The notes beneath the pieces are model-generated. The model was not told the DNA's origin and searched no databases. It worked only from the letters and a program-made list of their open reading frames with translations. From assembly GCF_030816855.1 (NCBI RefSeq), contig NZ_JAUSYK010000001.1, positions 2,418,001 to 2,482,000 on the forward strand: a stretch of 64,000 bases of DNA. The letters run 5' to 3'. The first letter of the stretch is position 1. Every line of letters begins with the position of its first letter. The stretch comes from Arthrobacter sp. B3I4. GTDB taxonomy: Bacteria; Actinomycetota; Actinomycetes; Actinomycetales; Micrococcaceae. The position numbers and the translations under genes were made by a program. Shown piece after piece: positions 10,047-20,490 of this stretch.

Positions 10047-11245
10047 ATGTTGCGTTGGTTGACCGCCGGAGAATCCCATGGCCCGGCCCTGGTCGGAATT
10101 ATTGAAGGCGTCCCCGCCGGCGTGGAGCTCGGCAGTGACCGGATCGTCGAGGCCCTGGCCCGCCGCCGGCTCGGCTACGGCCGCGGCGCGCGGATGAAGT
10201 TCGAACAGGACGCCGTCACGGTCCTGGGCGGTGTCCGCCATGGGCTGACGCAGGGCGGCCCGGTCGCCATCCAGGTCGGCAACACCGAGTGGCCGAAGTG
10301 GGAGCAGATCATGTCGGCGGACCCGGTTGACCCGGACCTTCTCGCCGACCAGGCCCGGAACGCTCCGCTGACCCGGCCCCGGCCCGGCCACGCCGACTTC
10401 ACCGGGATGCAGAAATACGGCTTCGATGAGGCCCGGCCGGTCCTGGAGCGCGCCAGCGCCCGCGAGACCGCCACCCGCGTGGCCCTCGGCGCCGTCGCCG
10501 CGGCGTTCCTGCAGCAGCTCGGCATCGAACTCGTCTCACACACCGTGTCGATCGCCAGCGTGGCCGTTCCGGAAGGGCGTCCGCTGCCGGTGCCGGCCAA
10601 TGTGCTGGCCCTCGACGCCGACCCGCTGCGCTGCTTTGACCGGGAAACGTCCGACGCCATGGTCGCGGAGGTGGACGCGGCGCACAAGGAAGGCGAAACC
10701 CTCGGCGGCGTCGTTGAGGTCCTCGCCTACGGCCTGCCCCCGGGGCTGGGCAGCTACGTGCACTGGGACCGGCGCCTTGACTCGCGCCTTGCAGCCGCGC
10801 TGATGGGCATCCAGGCGATCAAGGGTGTCGAGGTCGGGGACGGTTTCCTCACCGCCGCCCGCCGCGGCTCGGCAGCGCACGACGAGATCGTCAAAGACGC
10901 GGACGGCCGGATCATCCGCACCTCCAACCGGGCCGGCGGCATTGAGGGCGGCATGAGCATCGGTGACGTGCTCCGTGTCCGCGCTGCCATGAAACCCATC
11001 GCGACAGTGCCCCGCGCGCTCAAGACGGTGGACGTCAGCACCGGCGAAGCGGCCAAGGCCCACCACCAGCGCTCCGACGTCTGCGCCGTGCCGGCCGCCG
11101 GCGTCGTGGCCGAGGCCATGGTCGCGTTGGTCCTCGCCGAGGCCATCACGGAAAAGTTCGGCGGCGACTCCGTGCAGGAAACCGCCCGCAACATCAAGGG
11201 TTACCTGGACAGCATTCCGGCGTCCCTGGACTCGATCGGACACTA

Positions 11246-11246
<1 letters not shown>
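10047..11246 (+). CDS. aroC: chorismate synthase
   Basis: 399 residues from ATG 10047 ([12 protein letters not shown]), with a purine-rich AGGATGG before it; an upstream in-frame ATG at 10026 gives a non-conserved extension and is not used. The enzyme converts EPSP to chorismate using reduced FMN. Signatures are [29 protein letters not shown] with the catalytic His, [14 protein letters not shown], and [10 protein letters not shown] plus [17 protein letters not shown] near the C terminus. It ends on TAG, sharing its G with the GTG start of aroK. Confidence 0.97.
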
Positions 11247-12926
<1,680 letters not shown>

Positions 12927-12927
<1 letters not shown>

Positions 12928-13442
12928 TGATCAGCGACAACGGCGGCACCAGCGAGTGGCCCGACGCCGGGTTCCCCGGCATCCGGATCAACCCGCAGAC
13001 CCTGCTGCCGCAGATCGTTAACGAGGAAGCCTGTGCAGCGGCCCTGGCCGCGTCGACGGATGCCACCGACCTGATCTTTGTGCGACTCGTCGAAGGCCAC
13101 CCGGGCGAGGCCGCCGAGCTGTTGGCGGAAGCCCGGTACAAGGACCCTGACTCCTTCCGGCTGCGGATGTTCGAGGCCGAGGTCCTGCGGGTCTCGCACC
13201 GCTTCGACCGCGCCGTCGAACTGTACCGCCAGCTCCTCGCCGAATCCCAGGGAACTCCTAACGAGGCCGTCGTCCGGCAACACCTGGGCCGGTCCTACTT
13301 CGCCGCGGGCAACACCACAGCCGCAGTCGAATCCTTCGCCAAGGCGCTGGACCTGCGGGTGGCGGGCGCCGCGGACGCCGCGCAAATCTATTCCTCCACG
13401 GTGGCGCTGCAGCGCGCACGGGACGTGCTCGACCGGGCTTGA
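12927..13442 (+). CDS. tetratricopeptide-repeat protein of the aro operon
   Basis: 171 residues from GTG 12927, sharing one base with the aroB stop; the reading frame is open further upstream but only inside aroB. The protein has TPR-like helices: about residues 57-90 (GEAAELLAEARYKDPDSFRL), 92-110, and 113-150 (VVRQHLGRSYFAAGNTTAAV). No signal peptide or membrane segment is seen. TPRs mediate protein contacts; the partner is unknown. One-base overlaps throughout place it in the aro operon, but a role in aromatic synthesis is not implied. Confidence 0.8.
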
Positions 13443-13477
13443 GACCGGCCCGTCCGGCACCGGAGCGCCGAAACCGG

Positions 13478-13483
13478 TAGAAT
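13478..13483 (+). promoter_or_regulatory. candidate -10 box for efp-nusB
   Basis: TAGAAT, in GGTAGAATAGT, is an A/T island in GC-rich sequence about 107 bases upstream of efp. It resembles the sigma-A -10 consensus. No clear -35 box is seen 16-18 bases upstream. Confidence 0.35.
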
Positions 13484-13590
13484 AGTATTTGGATTTTTGA
13501 TAAAGACGCGCTGGCGGGGCCCGATCGGCCTGCCGGCAGGCATAAACGGCTGGCGGCTAGAACCAGCCAACAACGAAACCTGAGGATATT

Positions 13591-14154
13591 GTGGCAACGA
13601 CTAACGACATCAAGAACGGAACCGTGCTGAAGCTTGAGGGCCAGCTGTGGAACATCATCGAGTTCCAGCACGTCAAGCCCGGCAAAGGCGGGGCCTTCGT
13701 CCGCACCAAGATGCGCAACGTGATGTCCGGCAAGGTCGTCGACAAGACCTTCAACGCCGGCCTCAAGATCGAAACCGCCACCGTTGACCGCCGCGACTAC
13801 CAGTACCTGTACCAGGACGGCACCGACTTCGTCTTCATGGACACCTCGGACTTCGACCAGCTCACCGTCTCTGCGGCCACCGTCGGCGACGCGACCAACT
13901 TCATGCTCGAGAACCAGATGGTCAACATCGCCATCCACGAGGGCAACCCGCTCTACATCGAACTGCCGCCGAGCGTCGTCCTCGAAATCACCTACACCGA
14001 GCCCGGCCTGCAGGGTGACCGGTCCTCCGCCGGCACCAAGCCCGCCACCCTCGAAACGGGCTACGAGATCCAGGTTCCGTTGTTCGTCGAGAACAACACC
14101 AAGGTCAAGGTCGACACCCGTGACGGCAGCTACCTTGGCCGGGTCAACGACTAG
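13591..14154 (+). CDS. efp: elongation factor P
   Basis: 187 residues, GTG start with GAGGATATT upstream. EF-P enters the E site and relieves ribosome stalling at polyproline. The KOW-like domain I has the tip loop KPGKGGAF with Lys32 at the position that other bacteria modify; no modification genes (epmA/B, earP or ymfI-like) are in view, and actinobacterial EF-P is generally thought to work unmodified. The two OB domains follow, with the C-terminal signature [16 protein letters not shown]. It shares its last base with the nusB start. Confidence 0.97.
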   Translation: MATTNDIKNGTVLKLEGQLWNIIEFQHVKPGKGGAFVRTKMRNVMSGKVVDKTFNAGLKIETATVDRRDYQYLYQDGTDFVFMDTSDFDQLTVSAATVGDATNFMLENQMVNIAIHEGNPLYIELPPSVVLEITYTEPGLQGDRSSAGTKPATLETGYEIQVPLFVENNTKVKVDTRDGSYLGRVND

Positions 14155-14564
14155 TGAGCGCCCGCGGTAAGGCCCGTAACCGGGCCCTGGATGTTCTTTT
14201 TGAGGCGGAGCAGCGTTCCTCGTCCGCCTTCGATGTGCTGCGTTCCCGTCGTGAACAGACGGACCAGATCATCAACCCGTACACGCTGGAAATCGTCGAG
14301 GGCGTGGTGTCCCACCAGGCCGCAATCGATGAGTTCCTCGAGACCTACTCGCAGGGCTGGTCGCTGGAGCGGATGCCCTCCGTGGACCGCATCATCCTGC
14401 GGATCGGCATCTGGGAACTGCTCTACAACGACGACGTTCCCGACGGCGTTGCAGTAAGCGAGGCCGTCGCGCTGGCCAAGACGCTCTCCACCGACGAATC
14501 GCCGTCGTTCATTAACGGCCTGCTGGGCCGCCTGCAGCAGCTCAAGCCGTCACTGCTGGCCTGA
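14154..14564 (+). CDS. nusB: transcription antitermination factor NusB
   Basis: 136 residues, GTG start overlapping the efp stop by one base. NusB binds boxA with S10 and supports rRNA antitermination. The all-helical fold is recognised from ARNRALDVLFEAEQRSSSAF, MPSVDRIILRIGIWELLYN, and the C-terminal AVALAKTLSTDESPSFINGLL. Its terminator once lay directly downstream and is now split by an insertion sequence. Confidence 0.95.
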   Translation: MSARGKARNRALDVLFEAEQRSSSAFDVLRSRREQTDQIINPYTLEIVEGVVSHQAAIDEFLETYSQGWSLERMPSVDRIILRIGIWELLYNDDVPDGVAVSEAVALAKTLSTDESPSFINGLLGRLQQLKPSLLA

Positions 14565-14587
14565 GCGCCGCAAGCTAACCAGCCGCT

Positions 14588-14604
14588 AGCAAAAAGGGGC
14601 CGGT
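14588..14604 (+). terminator. 5' arm of the nusB terminator, separated from its partner by an IS
   Basis: AGCAAAAAGGGGCCGGT is perfectly complementary to ACCGGCCCCTTTTTGCT at 15995-16011, on the far side of the IS3-family element. Together the 17-base arms form a classic bidirectional terminator (A5 on one side, T5 on the other) between convergent nusB and the PrsW-like gene. The arms are now 1.39 kb apart. Confidence 0.85.
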
Positions 14605-14671
14605 GCCTGAACTGCACCCCGAAAGTTGGATTCGAATTTGAGAATCTGACTTTCGGAGGTGCAGTTCCTTT

Positions 14672-15151
14672 ATGGCCCGGTATTCACGACACGGGGATGA
14701 GGTCCGCGGCCGTTTGGCCGAGTTGGTTGACCGGGGGTTCGGGCGCAGGTCGATCGCCAGGGAGCTGGGTCTGCCGGGCACGAGTGTTGAGAAGCTGGTG
14801 GGGCAGTATCGTCGTCAGGGAATCGAAGGGCTGGTTCCGATGGCGACGAAGAAGTTTTATCCCGCTGACCTGAAGCTTGAGGCCGTGCTCGCCTACCTTG
14901 GGGGCGCCACCCGGGAGCAGGTGATGGCACGCTTCGAAATCCGCCACCTCTCCCAGCTTGAGGACTGGCTGCGCCGATACCGGGAAAATGGCGCGGCCGG
15001 TCTGCAACCTCGGAAACGGGGACGGAAGCCGCGGGCCGCGCCGGCGGAAGAGTCCCTGGAGCAGAAGGTGCGGCGCCTCGAGATGGAGAACGCCACACTA
15101 AAAAAATTGCAGGCTCTGGCGGCGGAGGAACGACGACGCAACTCAAGGTAG
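14672..15151 (+). CDS. IS3-family transposase OrfA (helix-turn-helix subunit)
   Basis: 159 residues, ATG start with GGAGGTGCAG upstream, itself part of an internal copy of the IS end motif. Two HTH-type DNA-binding segments are seen: about residues 22-45 (GFGRRSIARELGLPGTSVEK) and 68-100 (LKLEAVLAYLGGATREQVMA). A leucine-zipper-like region near the C terminus (LEQKVRRLEMENATLKKLQA) fits OrfA dimerisation. OrfA alone regulates and binds ends; the active transposase is the OrfAB fusion made by -1 frameshifting at the A7 run 15100-15106. Confidence 0.9.
   Translation: MARYSRHGDEVRGRLAELVDRGFGRRSIARELGLPGTSVEKLVGQYRRQGIEGLVPMATKKFYPADLKLEAVLAYLGGATREQVMARFEIRHLSQLEDWLRRYRENGAAGLQPRKRGRKPRAAPAEESLEQKVRRLEMENATLKKLQALAAEERRRNSR
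15100..15106 (+). promoter_or_regulatory. A7 slippery site for -1 translational frameshift (OrfA to OrfB)
   Basis: Seven A residues lie in the zero frame as CTA-AAA-AAA-TTG. Slippage by -1 continues as AAA-ATT-GCA and enters the OrfB frame, which is open to 15933. This is the usual mechanism for the OrfAB transposase in IS3-family elements, unlike the sequence-error frameshifts elsewhere in the window. Confidence 0.85.
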
Positions 15152-15933
15152 CTGTCGTCGCGTCGCTGGAGCAGCGCTACCCGGCCAAGGACCTGCTCGG
15201 CTTCCTGGGTCTGCCGGCCAGCACCTACTACTACCACCGCTCCCGGGCCGGGAAACCGGACCGCTATGCCCGTGAGAGGAAACTCCTTGCCCGGGTCTTC
15301 ACCGAGAACCGGAAAGCCTACGGATACCGCAGGGTCCGCATCGCGCTGGCCCGCGACCACGGCATCCGGCTCAGCGGCAAGACCGTGGCCGCACTGATGC
15401 GCCAGGAAGGCTGCATCTGCAGAATACGGCGCCGCAAGTACAACTCCCACCGCGGCGAAATCGGACACGTGGCACCCAACAGGCTGGCCCGGGACTTCCA
15501 GGCCGATGCCCCGCACCTGAAGTGGGTGACAGACGTGACCGAGTTCCGGGTCGCCGACCAGAAGATGTACCTGTCCCCGGTGCTGGACCTGTTCAACGGC
15601 GAGATCATCGCCCACGCCGTGCGCCCGAGTCCGGCCCTGCCCCTGGTGATGGACATGCTCACCGACGCCTTCAAAGTCCTGAAGCCCGGTGAGCATCCGG
15701 TCCTCCACCAGTCCATGTCCCGCAAGGCCAACTGCTACGACAACGCAGCCATGGAAAGCTTCTTCGGTCACCTCAAGGAAGAGTTCTTCCACCACGACCG
15801 CTTCGACACGATCGAACAGTTCGAGCAGGGACTCAGCCAATACATCCACTGGTACAACCACACCCGCATCAAGGAAAAACTGAAGGGACTGAGCCCGGTG
15901 CAATACCGGACTCAGTCCCTTCACGTAGCCTAG
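15106..15933 (+). pseudogene. IS3-family transposase OrfB with in-frame deletion of the second catalytic Asp region
   Basis: Read in the -1 frame from the slippery site. The HTH_21 region (RKLLARVFTENRKAYGYRRV) and the integrase core follow. The first catalytic Asp is in LKWVTDVTEF and the catalytic Glu in NCYDNAAMESFFGHLKEEFF. The block that normally begins HSDQGWQYQ and carries the second Asp is missing: the text reads HPVLHQSMSRK, joining at 15708/15709. About 25 residues are lost without changing frame. The DDE triad is therefore incomplete and the enzyme should be inactive; the ends could still be moved by an intact copy elsewhere. Confidence 0.85.
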
Positions 15934-15994
15934 AAGCACCGTTCAATAACGGCTCCAACTTTCGGGGAGCAGTTCAGCCCGCCGTCAGGCAGGA

Positions 15995-16011
15995 ACCGGC
16001 CCCTTTTTGCT
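15995..16011 (-). terminator. 3' arm of the nusB/PrsW terminator, beyond the IS
   Basis: ACCGGCCCCTTTTTGCT, complementary base for base to 14588-14604. For the minus-strand PrsW-like gene, which ends at 16028, this is the first terminator arm reached; its pairing partner now lies 1.39 kb away, so termination of both convergent genes may be weakened. Confidence 0.8.
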
Positions 16012-16027
16012 GCGCTCTGCGGGTTCG

Positions 16028-17281
16028 TCAGCGCAGCACAGCGTCCCGCAGGGAGAGGACCTCCCCGAGTTGGCGCTGCTCATCCTGCTGGTGCGCCGGA
16101 ACGTCCCGGCCGCTGAGGACCCGTTGCCGGATCAGCGCGAGCCGGGTGGCGGCCTGCTGCAGTGCCTTCATCGGCCGGGCCCGGCCGATAGATCTGGCCC
16201 AGCGGAGCGCCGCGCGGCGCCCGGCAGGGGTGGCGAGCATGGCCACTTCCTGGCTCGAGAACCACCCTGCTGCCGCGTACTCCTGCAGCCGCTGGCGGGT
16301 CAGGCGGCGCTCGGCGACGCGCAGCAGCACAACGACCAGGACCGCCAGCAGGAAAATCGGCACCTGGACCAGGATGTACTGTGCCAGGAAATCCTGGCCC
16401 ATCGAGTTCCAGCCGCTGTGCAGCAACATCGCGGGGACCAGCCCCAACGCGAAGGCCGGCAACGTCAGTGCCTTGTTCCAGCGCCGGGCAGCCATGCCAA
16501 GGATGAGCCCGGTGGTCCCGGTGAAGATCGCGTGCGCGAACGGTGACATCACCCCGCGGAGGAAAAACACCACGAACAGGTCCGTGCCGGGGTTGCTGGA
16601 CTCGGCGATGGCCCGGCCGAAATAGAGGATGTTCTCGGTGAAGGCGAAACCGCCGGCAACGGTGAACGCGAACACGACGCCGTCAACCGGGCCGTCAAAG
16701 TGTTTCCGGGCGAACACCAGCAGTAACACCAGCCCAAGGGACTTGGAGAATTCCTCCACCACCGGTGCCTGCACCGTCACGGCAAAGGTGGTGTAGTCCA
16801 GCCCGGACGCGGGGCCGGCCGCGGCGGAGAAGAACGGCTCGATCAACATGACCACTGCAATCGACACCAGCGCGCCCCAGCCGAAGGCGAAGAACAGCAG
16901 ACGCCTCGGCTCAGGTTCCCAGCGGTCAATGAAGCGGACGGCCAGCAGGACCGACGTCAGCGGCAGCAGCGATGCGACAAAGCCGATCACAAAGCCGCCC
17001 GGGCCGGTGTTGCCGAGCAGATAGGGCAGCACCAGGAACAGGCTCACAAAGGCGAGGACGCCGCCGCCCAGCACCAGGGCCACGACACCGGCGGAAGTCC
17101 GGGGCGCCGGAACGGCGCTGTACGGGGGTGCCAGCGCCGGCCGCGACTGCAACTGCCCGTCACCGGGCGCCGGCCGGTAGTGCTGCGGCCGGATCTGCCC
17201 CATCCAGCTGGGGTTCGCCTGCTGCGGCGGCCGGACAGGAACGGAGGACGGCCGCGCGGGCGGCGGATCGAAGCTGGTCAT
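16028..17281 (-). CDS. PrsW-family intramembrane metalloprotease
   Basis: 417 residues, ATG start. A Pro-rich cytoplasmic N terminus (about 60 residues) is followed by roughly eight hydrophobic segments. The three PrsW motifs are present: VVEEFSKS (EExxK), GGFAFTENILYF (FxxxEN), and the His-bearing PFAHAIFTG and AMLLHSGWNS. PrsW proteases cleave anti-sigma factors within the membrane in Bacillus; the substrate here is unknown. The C-terminal 100 residues are basic and cytoplasmic, an extension beyond the core. It diverges from pyrR, with 220 bases between the starts. Confidence 0.88.
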   Translation of the reverse strand: MTSFDPPPARPSSVPVRPPQQANPSWMGQIRPQHYRPAPGDGQLQSRPALAPPYSAVPAPRTSAGVVALVLGGGVLAFVSLFLVLPYLLGNTGPGGFVIGFVASLLPLTSVLLAVRFIDRWEPEPRRLLFFAFGWGALVSIAVVMLIEPFFSAAAGPASGLDYTTFAVTVQAPVVEEFSKSLGLVLLLVFARKHFDGPVDGVVFAFTVAGGFAFTENILYFGRAIAESSNPGTDLFVVFFLRGVMSPFAHAIFTGTTGLILGMAARRWNKALTLPAFALGLVPAMLLHSGWNSMGQDFLAQYILVQVPIFLLAVLVVVLLRVAERRLTRQRLQEYAAAGWFSSQEVAMLATPAGRRAALRWARSIGRARPMKALQQAATRLALIRQRVLSGRDVPAHQQDEQRQLGEVLSLRDAVLR

Positions 17282-17395
17282 ACAACGAGCCTAGGGCGCG
17301 GGTACGCGCGGGCCTAACACGAAGCCGGCCCGGCACTTCCCGGACGAGGGCCAAGCACGGTCCGGCGGGCTTAGGTGTGACGCAACCCGCCGCCG

Positions 17396-17426
17396 GGCGC
17401 CCCCTGCCGGGCCGGCAGGGGGCGCC
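17396..17426 (+). promoter_or_regulatory. long perfect palindrome in the prsW-pyrR intergenic region
   Basis: GGCGCCCCCTGCCGG and its exact complement flank a single central base, giving a 15-base-arm inverted repeat about 75 bases before the pyrR start. No T run follows directly. It could be a pyr leader hairpin, an operator, or a cruciform-prone site. A short alternative pairing of its 3' arm with GGCGC at about 17443-17447 is possible. Confidence 0.5.
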
Positions 17427-17467
17427 GCCTGTGGTAATTTGGAGGCGCAAATGTTCCTTTTTTAATT

Positions 17468-17483
17468 CCGTCCCGTGAGGCGG
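17468..17483 (+). promoter_or_regulatory. PyrR-binding hairpin overlapping the pyr operon leader end
   Basis: CCGTCCCGTGAGGCGG matches the PyrR recognition loop (core UCCNGNGAGGY): lower stem CCG/CGG, a bulged U, upper stem CC/GG and loop CGUGA. It ends about eight bases before the Shine-Dalgarno GGGGAG of pyrR. In mycobacteria PyrR with UMP binds such a loop near the start codon and blocks translation of the operon, and the same is inferred here. No antiterminator/terminator pair of the Bacillus type is seen between this loop and the start. Confidence 0.72.
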
Positions 17484-17501
17484 GGAAAGGGGAGACGAGC
17501 G

Positions 17502-18101
17502 TTGAATTCTGTTCCAGAAGCACCGGTTCCGGCCAAGGTCCAACTCAGCAGGGTAGTCCTGACCCACGCTGACATCGACCGTGCACTCACTCGTATAGCC
17601 CATGAAATTCTCGAGTCCAACAAGGGCTCCCAGGACCTGGTCCTGCTGGGCATTCCGCGGCGCGGTTACCCGCTCGCCGTCCGGCTCGCCGCCAAGATCG
17701 CCGCCGCCGACCCGGGCGTTGACCCGGCCGCCATCGTCGGCCAGCTCGATGTCACCATGTTCCGGGACGACCTTTCGCACCAGCCGACCCGGCCGCCGTA
17801 CCCCACCCAGCTGCCCCGCACCGGGATCGACAACAAAGTCGTGGTGCTGATCGATGACGTGCTGTATTCCGGCCGCACCATCCGCGCCGCGCTGGATGCG
17901 ATCATCGACCTCGGCCGGCCGCGCATCGTCCGGCTCGCCGTCCTGATTGACCGCGGCCACCGCGAACTGCCGATCCGCGCGGACCACGTCGGCAAAAACC
18001 TTCCCACCTCCTCAGCGGAGAAGGTCCGGGTGCGGCTCGAAGAGACCGACTCCGCCGACGGCGCCCCGGTCAACGAAGTGGTCATCGAGGCCACCGCATG
18101 A
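17502..18101 (+). CDS. pyrR: bifunctional pyr operon regulator / uracil phosphoribosyltransferase PyrR
   Basis: 199 residues from TTG 17502, chosen because AAAGGGGAG ends seven bases before it; GTG 17475 would put the start inside the PyrR-binding loop. PyrR binds pyr mRNA in response to UMP and also has weak uracil phosphoribosyltransferase activity. The PRPP-binding motif is [18 protein letters not shown], and ILGIPRRG-like [16 protein letters not shown] forms the flexible hood. Basic residues for RNA contact are in [13 protein letters not shown]. It is first of the pyr operon and overlaps pyrB by four bases. Confidence 0.95.
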   Translation: MNSVPEAPVPAKVQLSRVVLTHADIDRALTRIAHEILESNKGSQDLVLLGIPRRGYPLAVRLAAKIAAADPGVDPAAIVGQLDVTMFRDDLSHQPTRPPYPTQLPRTGIDNKVVVLIDDVLYSGRTIRAALDAIIDLGRPRIVRLAVLIDRGHRELPIRADHVGKNLPTSSAEKVRVRLEETDSADGAPVNEVVIEATA

Positions 18102-19105
18102 AGCACCTGCTCTCCACCGAAAACCTGGGCTACGCCGACGCCATCCGGATCCTCGACACGGCCGAGGAGATGGCCGCAGTAGGGGAGCGGGAAGTCAAGA
18201 AGCTCCCCGCGCTGCGCGGCCGCACCGTGGTCAACCTCTTCTTCGAAGACTCCACCCGCACCCGCATCTCCTTCGAGGCCGCCGCCAAGCGGCTCTCCGC
18301 CGACGTCATCAACTTCGCCGCCAAGGGCTCCTCCGTTTCCAAGGGCGAGTCGCTCAAAGACACCGCCCAAACGCTCGCTGCGATGGGAGCCGACGCCGTC
18401 GTCATCCGGCACTGGGCCTCCGGCGCCCCGCACCGGCTGGCTGCCACCGACTGGATCGACGCCGCCGTGGTCAACGCCGGCGACGGCACCCACGAACACC
18501 CCACCCAGGCGCTGCTGGATGCGTTCACCATGCGCCGGCACTGGTCCAGGCTCGCCGGTGTCCCGTCCGCCGGGACGGACCTGCAGGGCATGCGGGTGGC
18601 AATCGCCGGGGACGTGCTGCACTCCCGGGTGGCCCGCTCCAACGTCTGGCTGCTGCGCACCCTGGGCGCCGAGGTCACCCTCGTCGCGCCGCCCACGCTG
18701 CTGCCGGTCGGCGTCGAACAGTGGCCCTGCGCGGTCAGCTACGACCTGGACGAGACCCTCGCCGGCGGCGTGGACGCCATGATGATGCTCCGCGTGCAGG
18801 GCGAACGGATGAACGCCTCGTTCTTCCCCACCACGCGCGAATACTCACGGCGCTGGGGCTTCGACGACAACCGCCTCCGCACCCTGGACCGACTCGGCAT
18901 GAAAGACACCATCATCATGCACCCTGGGCCGATGAACCGCGGGCTGGAAATTTCCGCCGCGGCCGCCGACTCGCCCCGTTCCACCGTTCTGGCCCAGGTC
19001 CGCAACGGCGTGTCCGTCCGGATGGCCGCCCTCTACCTGCTGCTCTCCGGCGACACCCGCGGACCAGCACCCTCACCCGCCGCCTACTCCAAGGAGAGCC
19101 ACTGA
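18098..19105 (+). CDS. pyrB: aspartate carbamoyltransferase catalytic subunit
   Basis: 335 residues, ATG overlapping the pyrR TGA. It joins carbamoyl phosphate and aspartate, the committed step of pyrimidine synthesis. The carbamoyl-phosphate loop [13 protein letters not shown] lies at residues 49-61, the trimer-interface Ser/Lys loop is in [12 protein letters not shown], and [10 protein letters not shown] and the aspartate-binding HPGPMNRG follow. No regulatory pyrI subunit is present, as usual in actinobacteria. It overlaps pyrC by one base. Confidence 0.97.
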   Translation: MKHLLSTENLGYADAIRILDTAEEMAAVGEREVKKLPALRGRTVVNLFFEDSTRTRISFEAAAKRLSADVINFAAKGSSVSKGESLKDTAQTLAAMGADAVVIRHWASGAPHRLAATDWIDAAVVNAGDGTHEHPTQALLDAFTMRRHWSRLAGVPSAGTDLQGMRVAIAGDVLHSRVARSNVWLLRTLGAEVTLVAPPTLLPVGVEQWPCAVSYDLDETLAGGVDAMMMLRVQGERMNASFFPTTREYSRRWGFDDNRLRTLDRLGMKDTIIMHPGPMNRGLEISAAAADSPRSTVLAQVRNGVSVRMAALYLLLSGDTRGPAPSPAAYSKESH

Positions 19106-20490
19106 TGGCATCACAGCAACAGGACACCGGCAGCACCGGCGCCTACCTGATCCGGGGCGCCGCCATCCTGGGCGGCGCCGCTGAGGACCTGCTGATCCGC
19201 GACGGGATCATTGCCGCCCGCGGGCAAAACCTCGACGCCGACGGCGCCACCGTGATTGACGCCGAGGGCCTCGTTGCGCTGCCCGGCATGGTGGACATCC
19301 ACACCCACCTGCGCGAACCCGGCCGGGAAGACGCAGAAACCGTGGAAACCGGCACCCGCGCAGCCGCGCTCGGCGGTTACACCGCCGTGCACGCCATGGC
19401 CAACAGCACTCCGGTCGCCGACACCGCCGGTGTCGTCGAACAGGTCCTGACCCTGGGCCGCGCCGCCGGCTGGGTCGACGTCCGCCCGGTCGGTGCCGTC
19501 ACCGTGGGCCTGGCCGGCGAGCGGCTCGCCGAGCTGGGCGCCATGGCCGACTCGCGCGCCCGCGTCCGGGTTTTCTCCGACGACGGCGTCTGCGTCAGCG
19601 ATCCCGTCCTGATGCGCCGGGCCCTGGAATACGTCAAGGCGTTCGACGGCGTCGTCGCCCAGCACGCGCAGGAACCCCGGCTCACGGCCGGCGCCCAGAT
19701 GAACGAAGGCGCGGTCTCCGCGGTCCTGGGCCTCGCAGGCTGGCCCGCCGTCGCCGAGGAAAGCATCATCGCCAGGGACGTGCTGCTGGCCCAGCACGTT
19801 GGATCCCGGCTGCATGTCTGCCACGTGTCGACCGCCGGCTCCGTGGAAATTGTCCGCTGGGCCAAGTCGCGCGGCATCAACGTCACCGCCGAGGTCACCC
19901 CGCACCACCTCTGGCTGACCGATGAGCTGGTCCGCAGCTACGACCCGGTCTTCAAGGTCAACCCGCCGCTGCGCACCGACGAGGACGTCCAGGCCCTGCG
20001 CGCCGCCCTCGCCGACGGAACCATCGACGTCGTCGGCACCGACCACGCCCCGCACCCGAGCGAGCACAAGGAATGCGAATGGGCGCAGGCGGCGATGGGC
20101 ATGACCGGGCTGGAAACCGCGCTCTCCGTCGTCCAGCACACCATGATCGAGACCGGACTGATGGACTGGGCCGGCTTCGCCCGCGTCACCTCCGCCACAC
20201 CGGCCGCGATCGGCAGGCTGACGGACCAGGGCCGGCCGCTGGAGACTGGCGAACCGGCGAACGTCATACTCGTGGACCCGGCTGCGCGCTGGACCGTGGA
20301 CCCTTCTAAGATGGCAACCATGGGCCGTAACTCTCCTTTTGCCGGCCGGGAACTCCCGGGCAAGGTGGTGGCCACATTCTTCAAGGGGCACCCCACCGTC
20401 CTGGACGGCGAACTCAACACCCCTTACCGCTGGCCGGAGAACCCCGGAACTCCCGGCAGCCAGGGCACGGCAGCGGCAGGCCGGCCCTGA
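19105..20490 (+). CDS. pyrC: dihydroorotase
   Basis: 461 residues, ATG start sharing one base with the pyrB stop; GGAGAG precedes it. This is a zinc amidohydrolase (type I, long form) that closes carbamoyl aspartate to dihydroorotate. Metal-binding motifs are MVDIHTHLREPG (His-x-His), LHVCHVSTAGS, EVTPHHLWL and the catalytic Asp in VGTDHAPHPSEH. In the type I enzyme it may associate with PyrB. The C terminus ends in a non-conserved Gly/Ala tail. It overlaps the next gene by one base. Confidence 0.97.
   Translation: MASQQQDTGSTGAYLIRGAAILGGAAEDLLIRDGIIAARGQNLDADGATVIDAEGLVALPGMVDIHTHLREPGREDAETVETGTRAAALGGYTAVHAMANSTPVADTAGVVEQVLTLGRAAGWVDVRPVGAVTVGLAGERLAELGAMADSRARVRVFSDDGVCVSDPVLMRRALEYVKAFDGVVAQHAQEPRLTAGAQMNEGAVSAVLGLAGWPAVAEESIIARDVLLAQHVGSRLHVCHVSTAGSVEIVRWAKSRGINVTAEVTPHHLWLTDELVRSYDPVFKVNPPLRTDEDVQALRAALADGTIDVVGTDHAPHPSEHKECEWAQAAMGMTGLETALSVVQHTMIETGLMDWAGFARVTSATPAAIGRLTDQGRPLETGEPANVILVDPAARWTVDPSKMATMGRNSPFAGRELPGKVVATFFKGHPTVLDGELNTPYRWPENPGTPGSQGTAAAGRP

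Larger units (their letters stand above)
14608..15976 (+). mobile_element. IS3-family insertion sequence (IS150-like), 1369 bp
   Basis: The ends are 23-base imperfect inverted repeats (22 of 23 match): left 14608-14630 begins TGAACTGCACCCCGAAAG and right 15954-15976, read inward, begins TGAACTGCTCCCCGAAAG. A 3-bp direct repeat GCC flanks the element (14605-14607 and 15977-15979), as expected for IS3 family target duplication. It encodes OrfA and OrfB in overlapping frames linked by an A7 slippery run. The OrfB catalytic domain carries an internal deletion, so this copy is probably unable to move by itself. It sits in the loop of a terminator hairpin, outside any gene. Confidence 0.92.
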
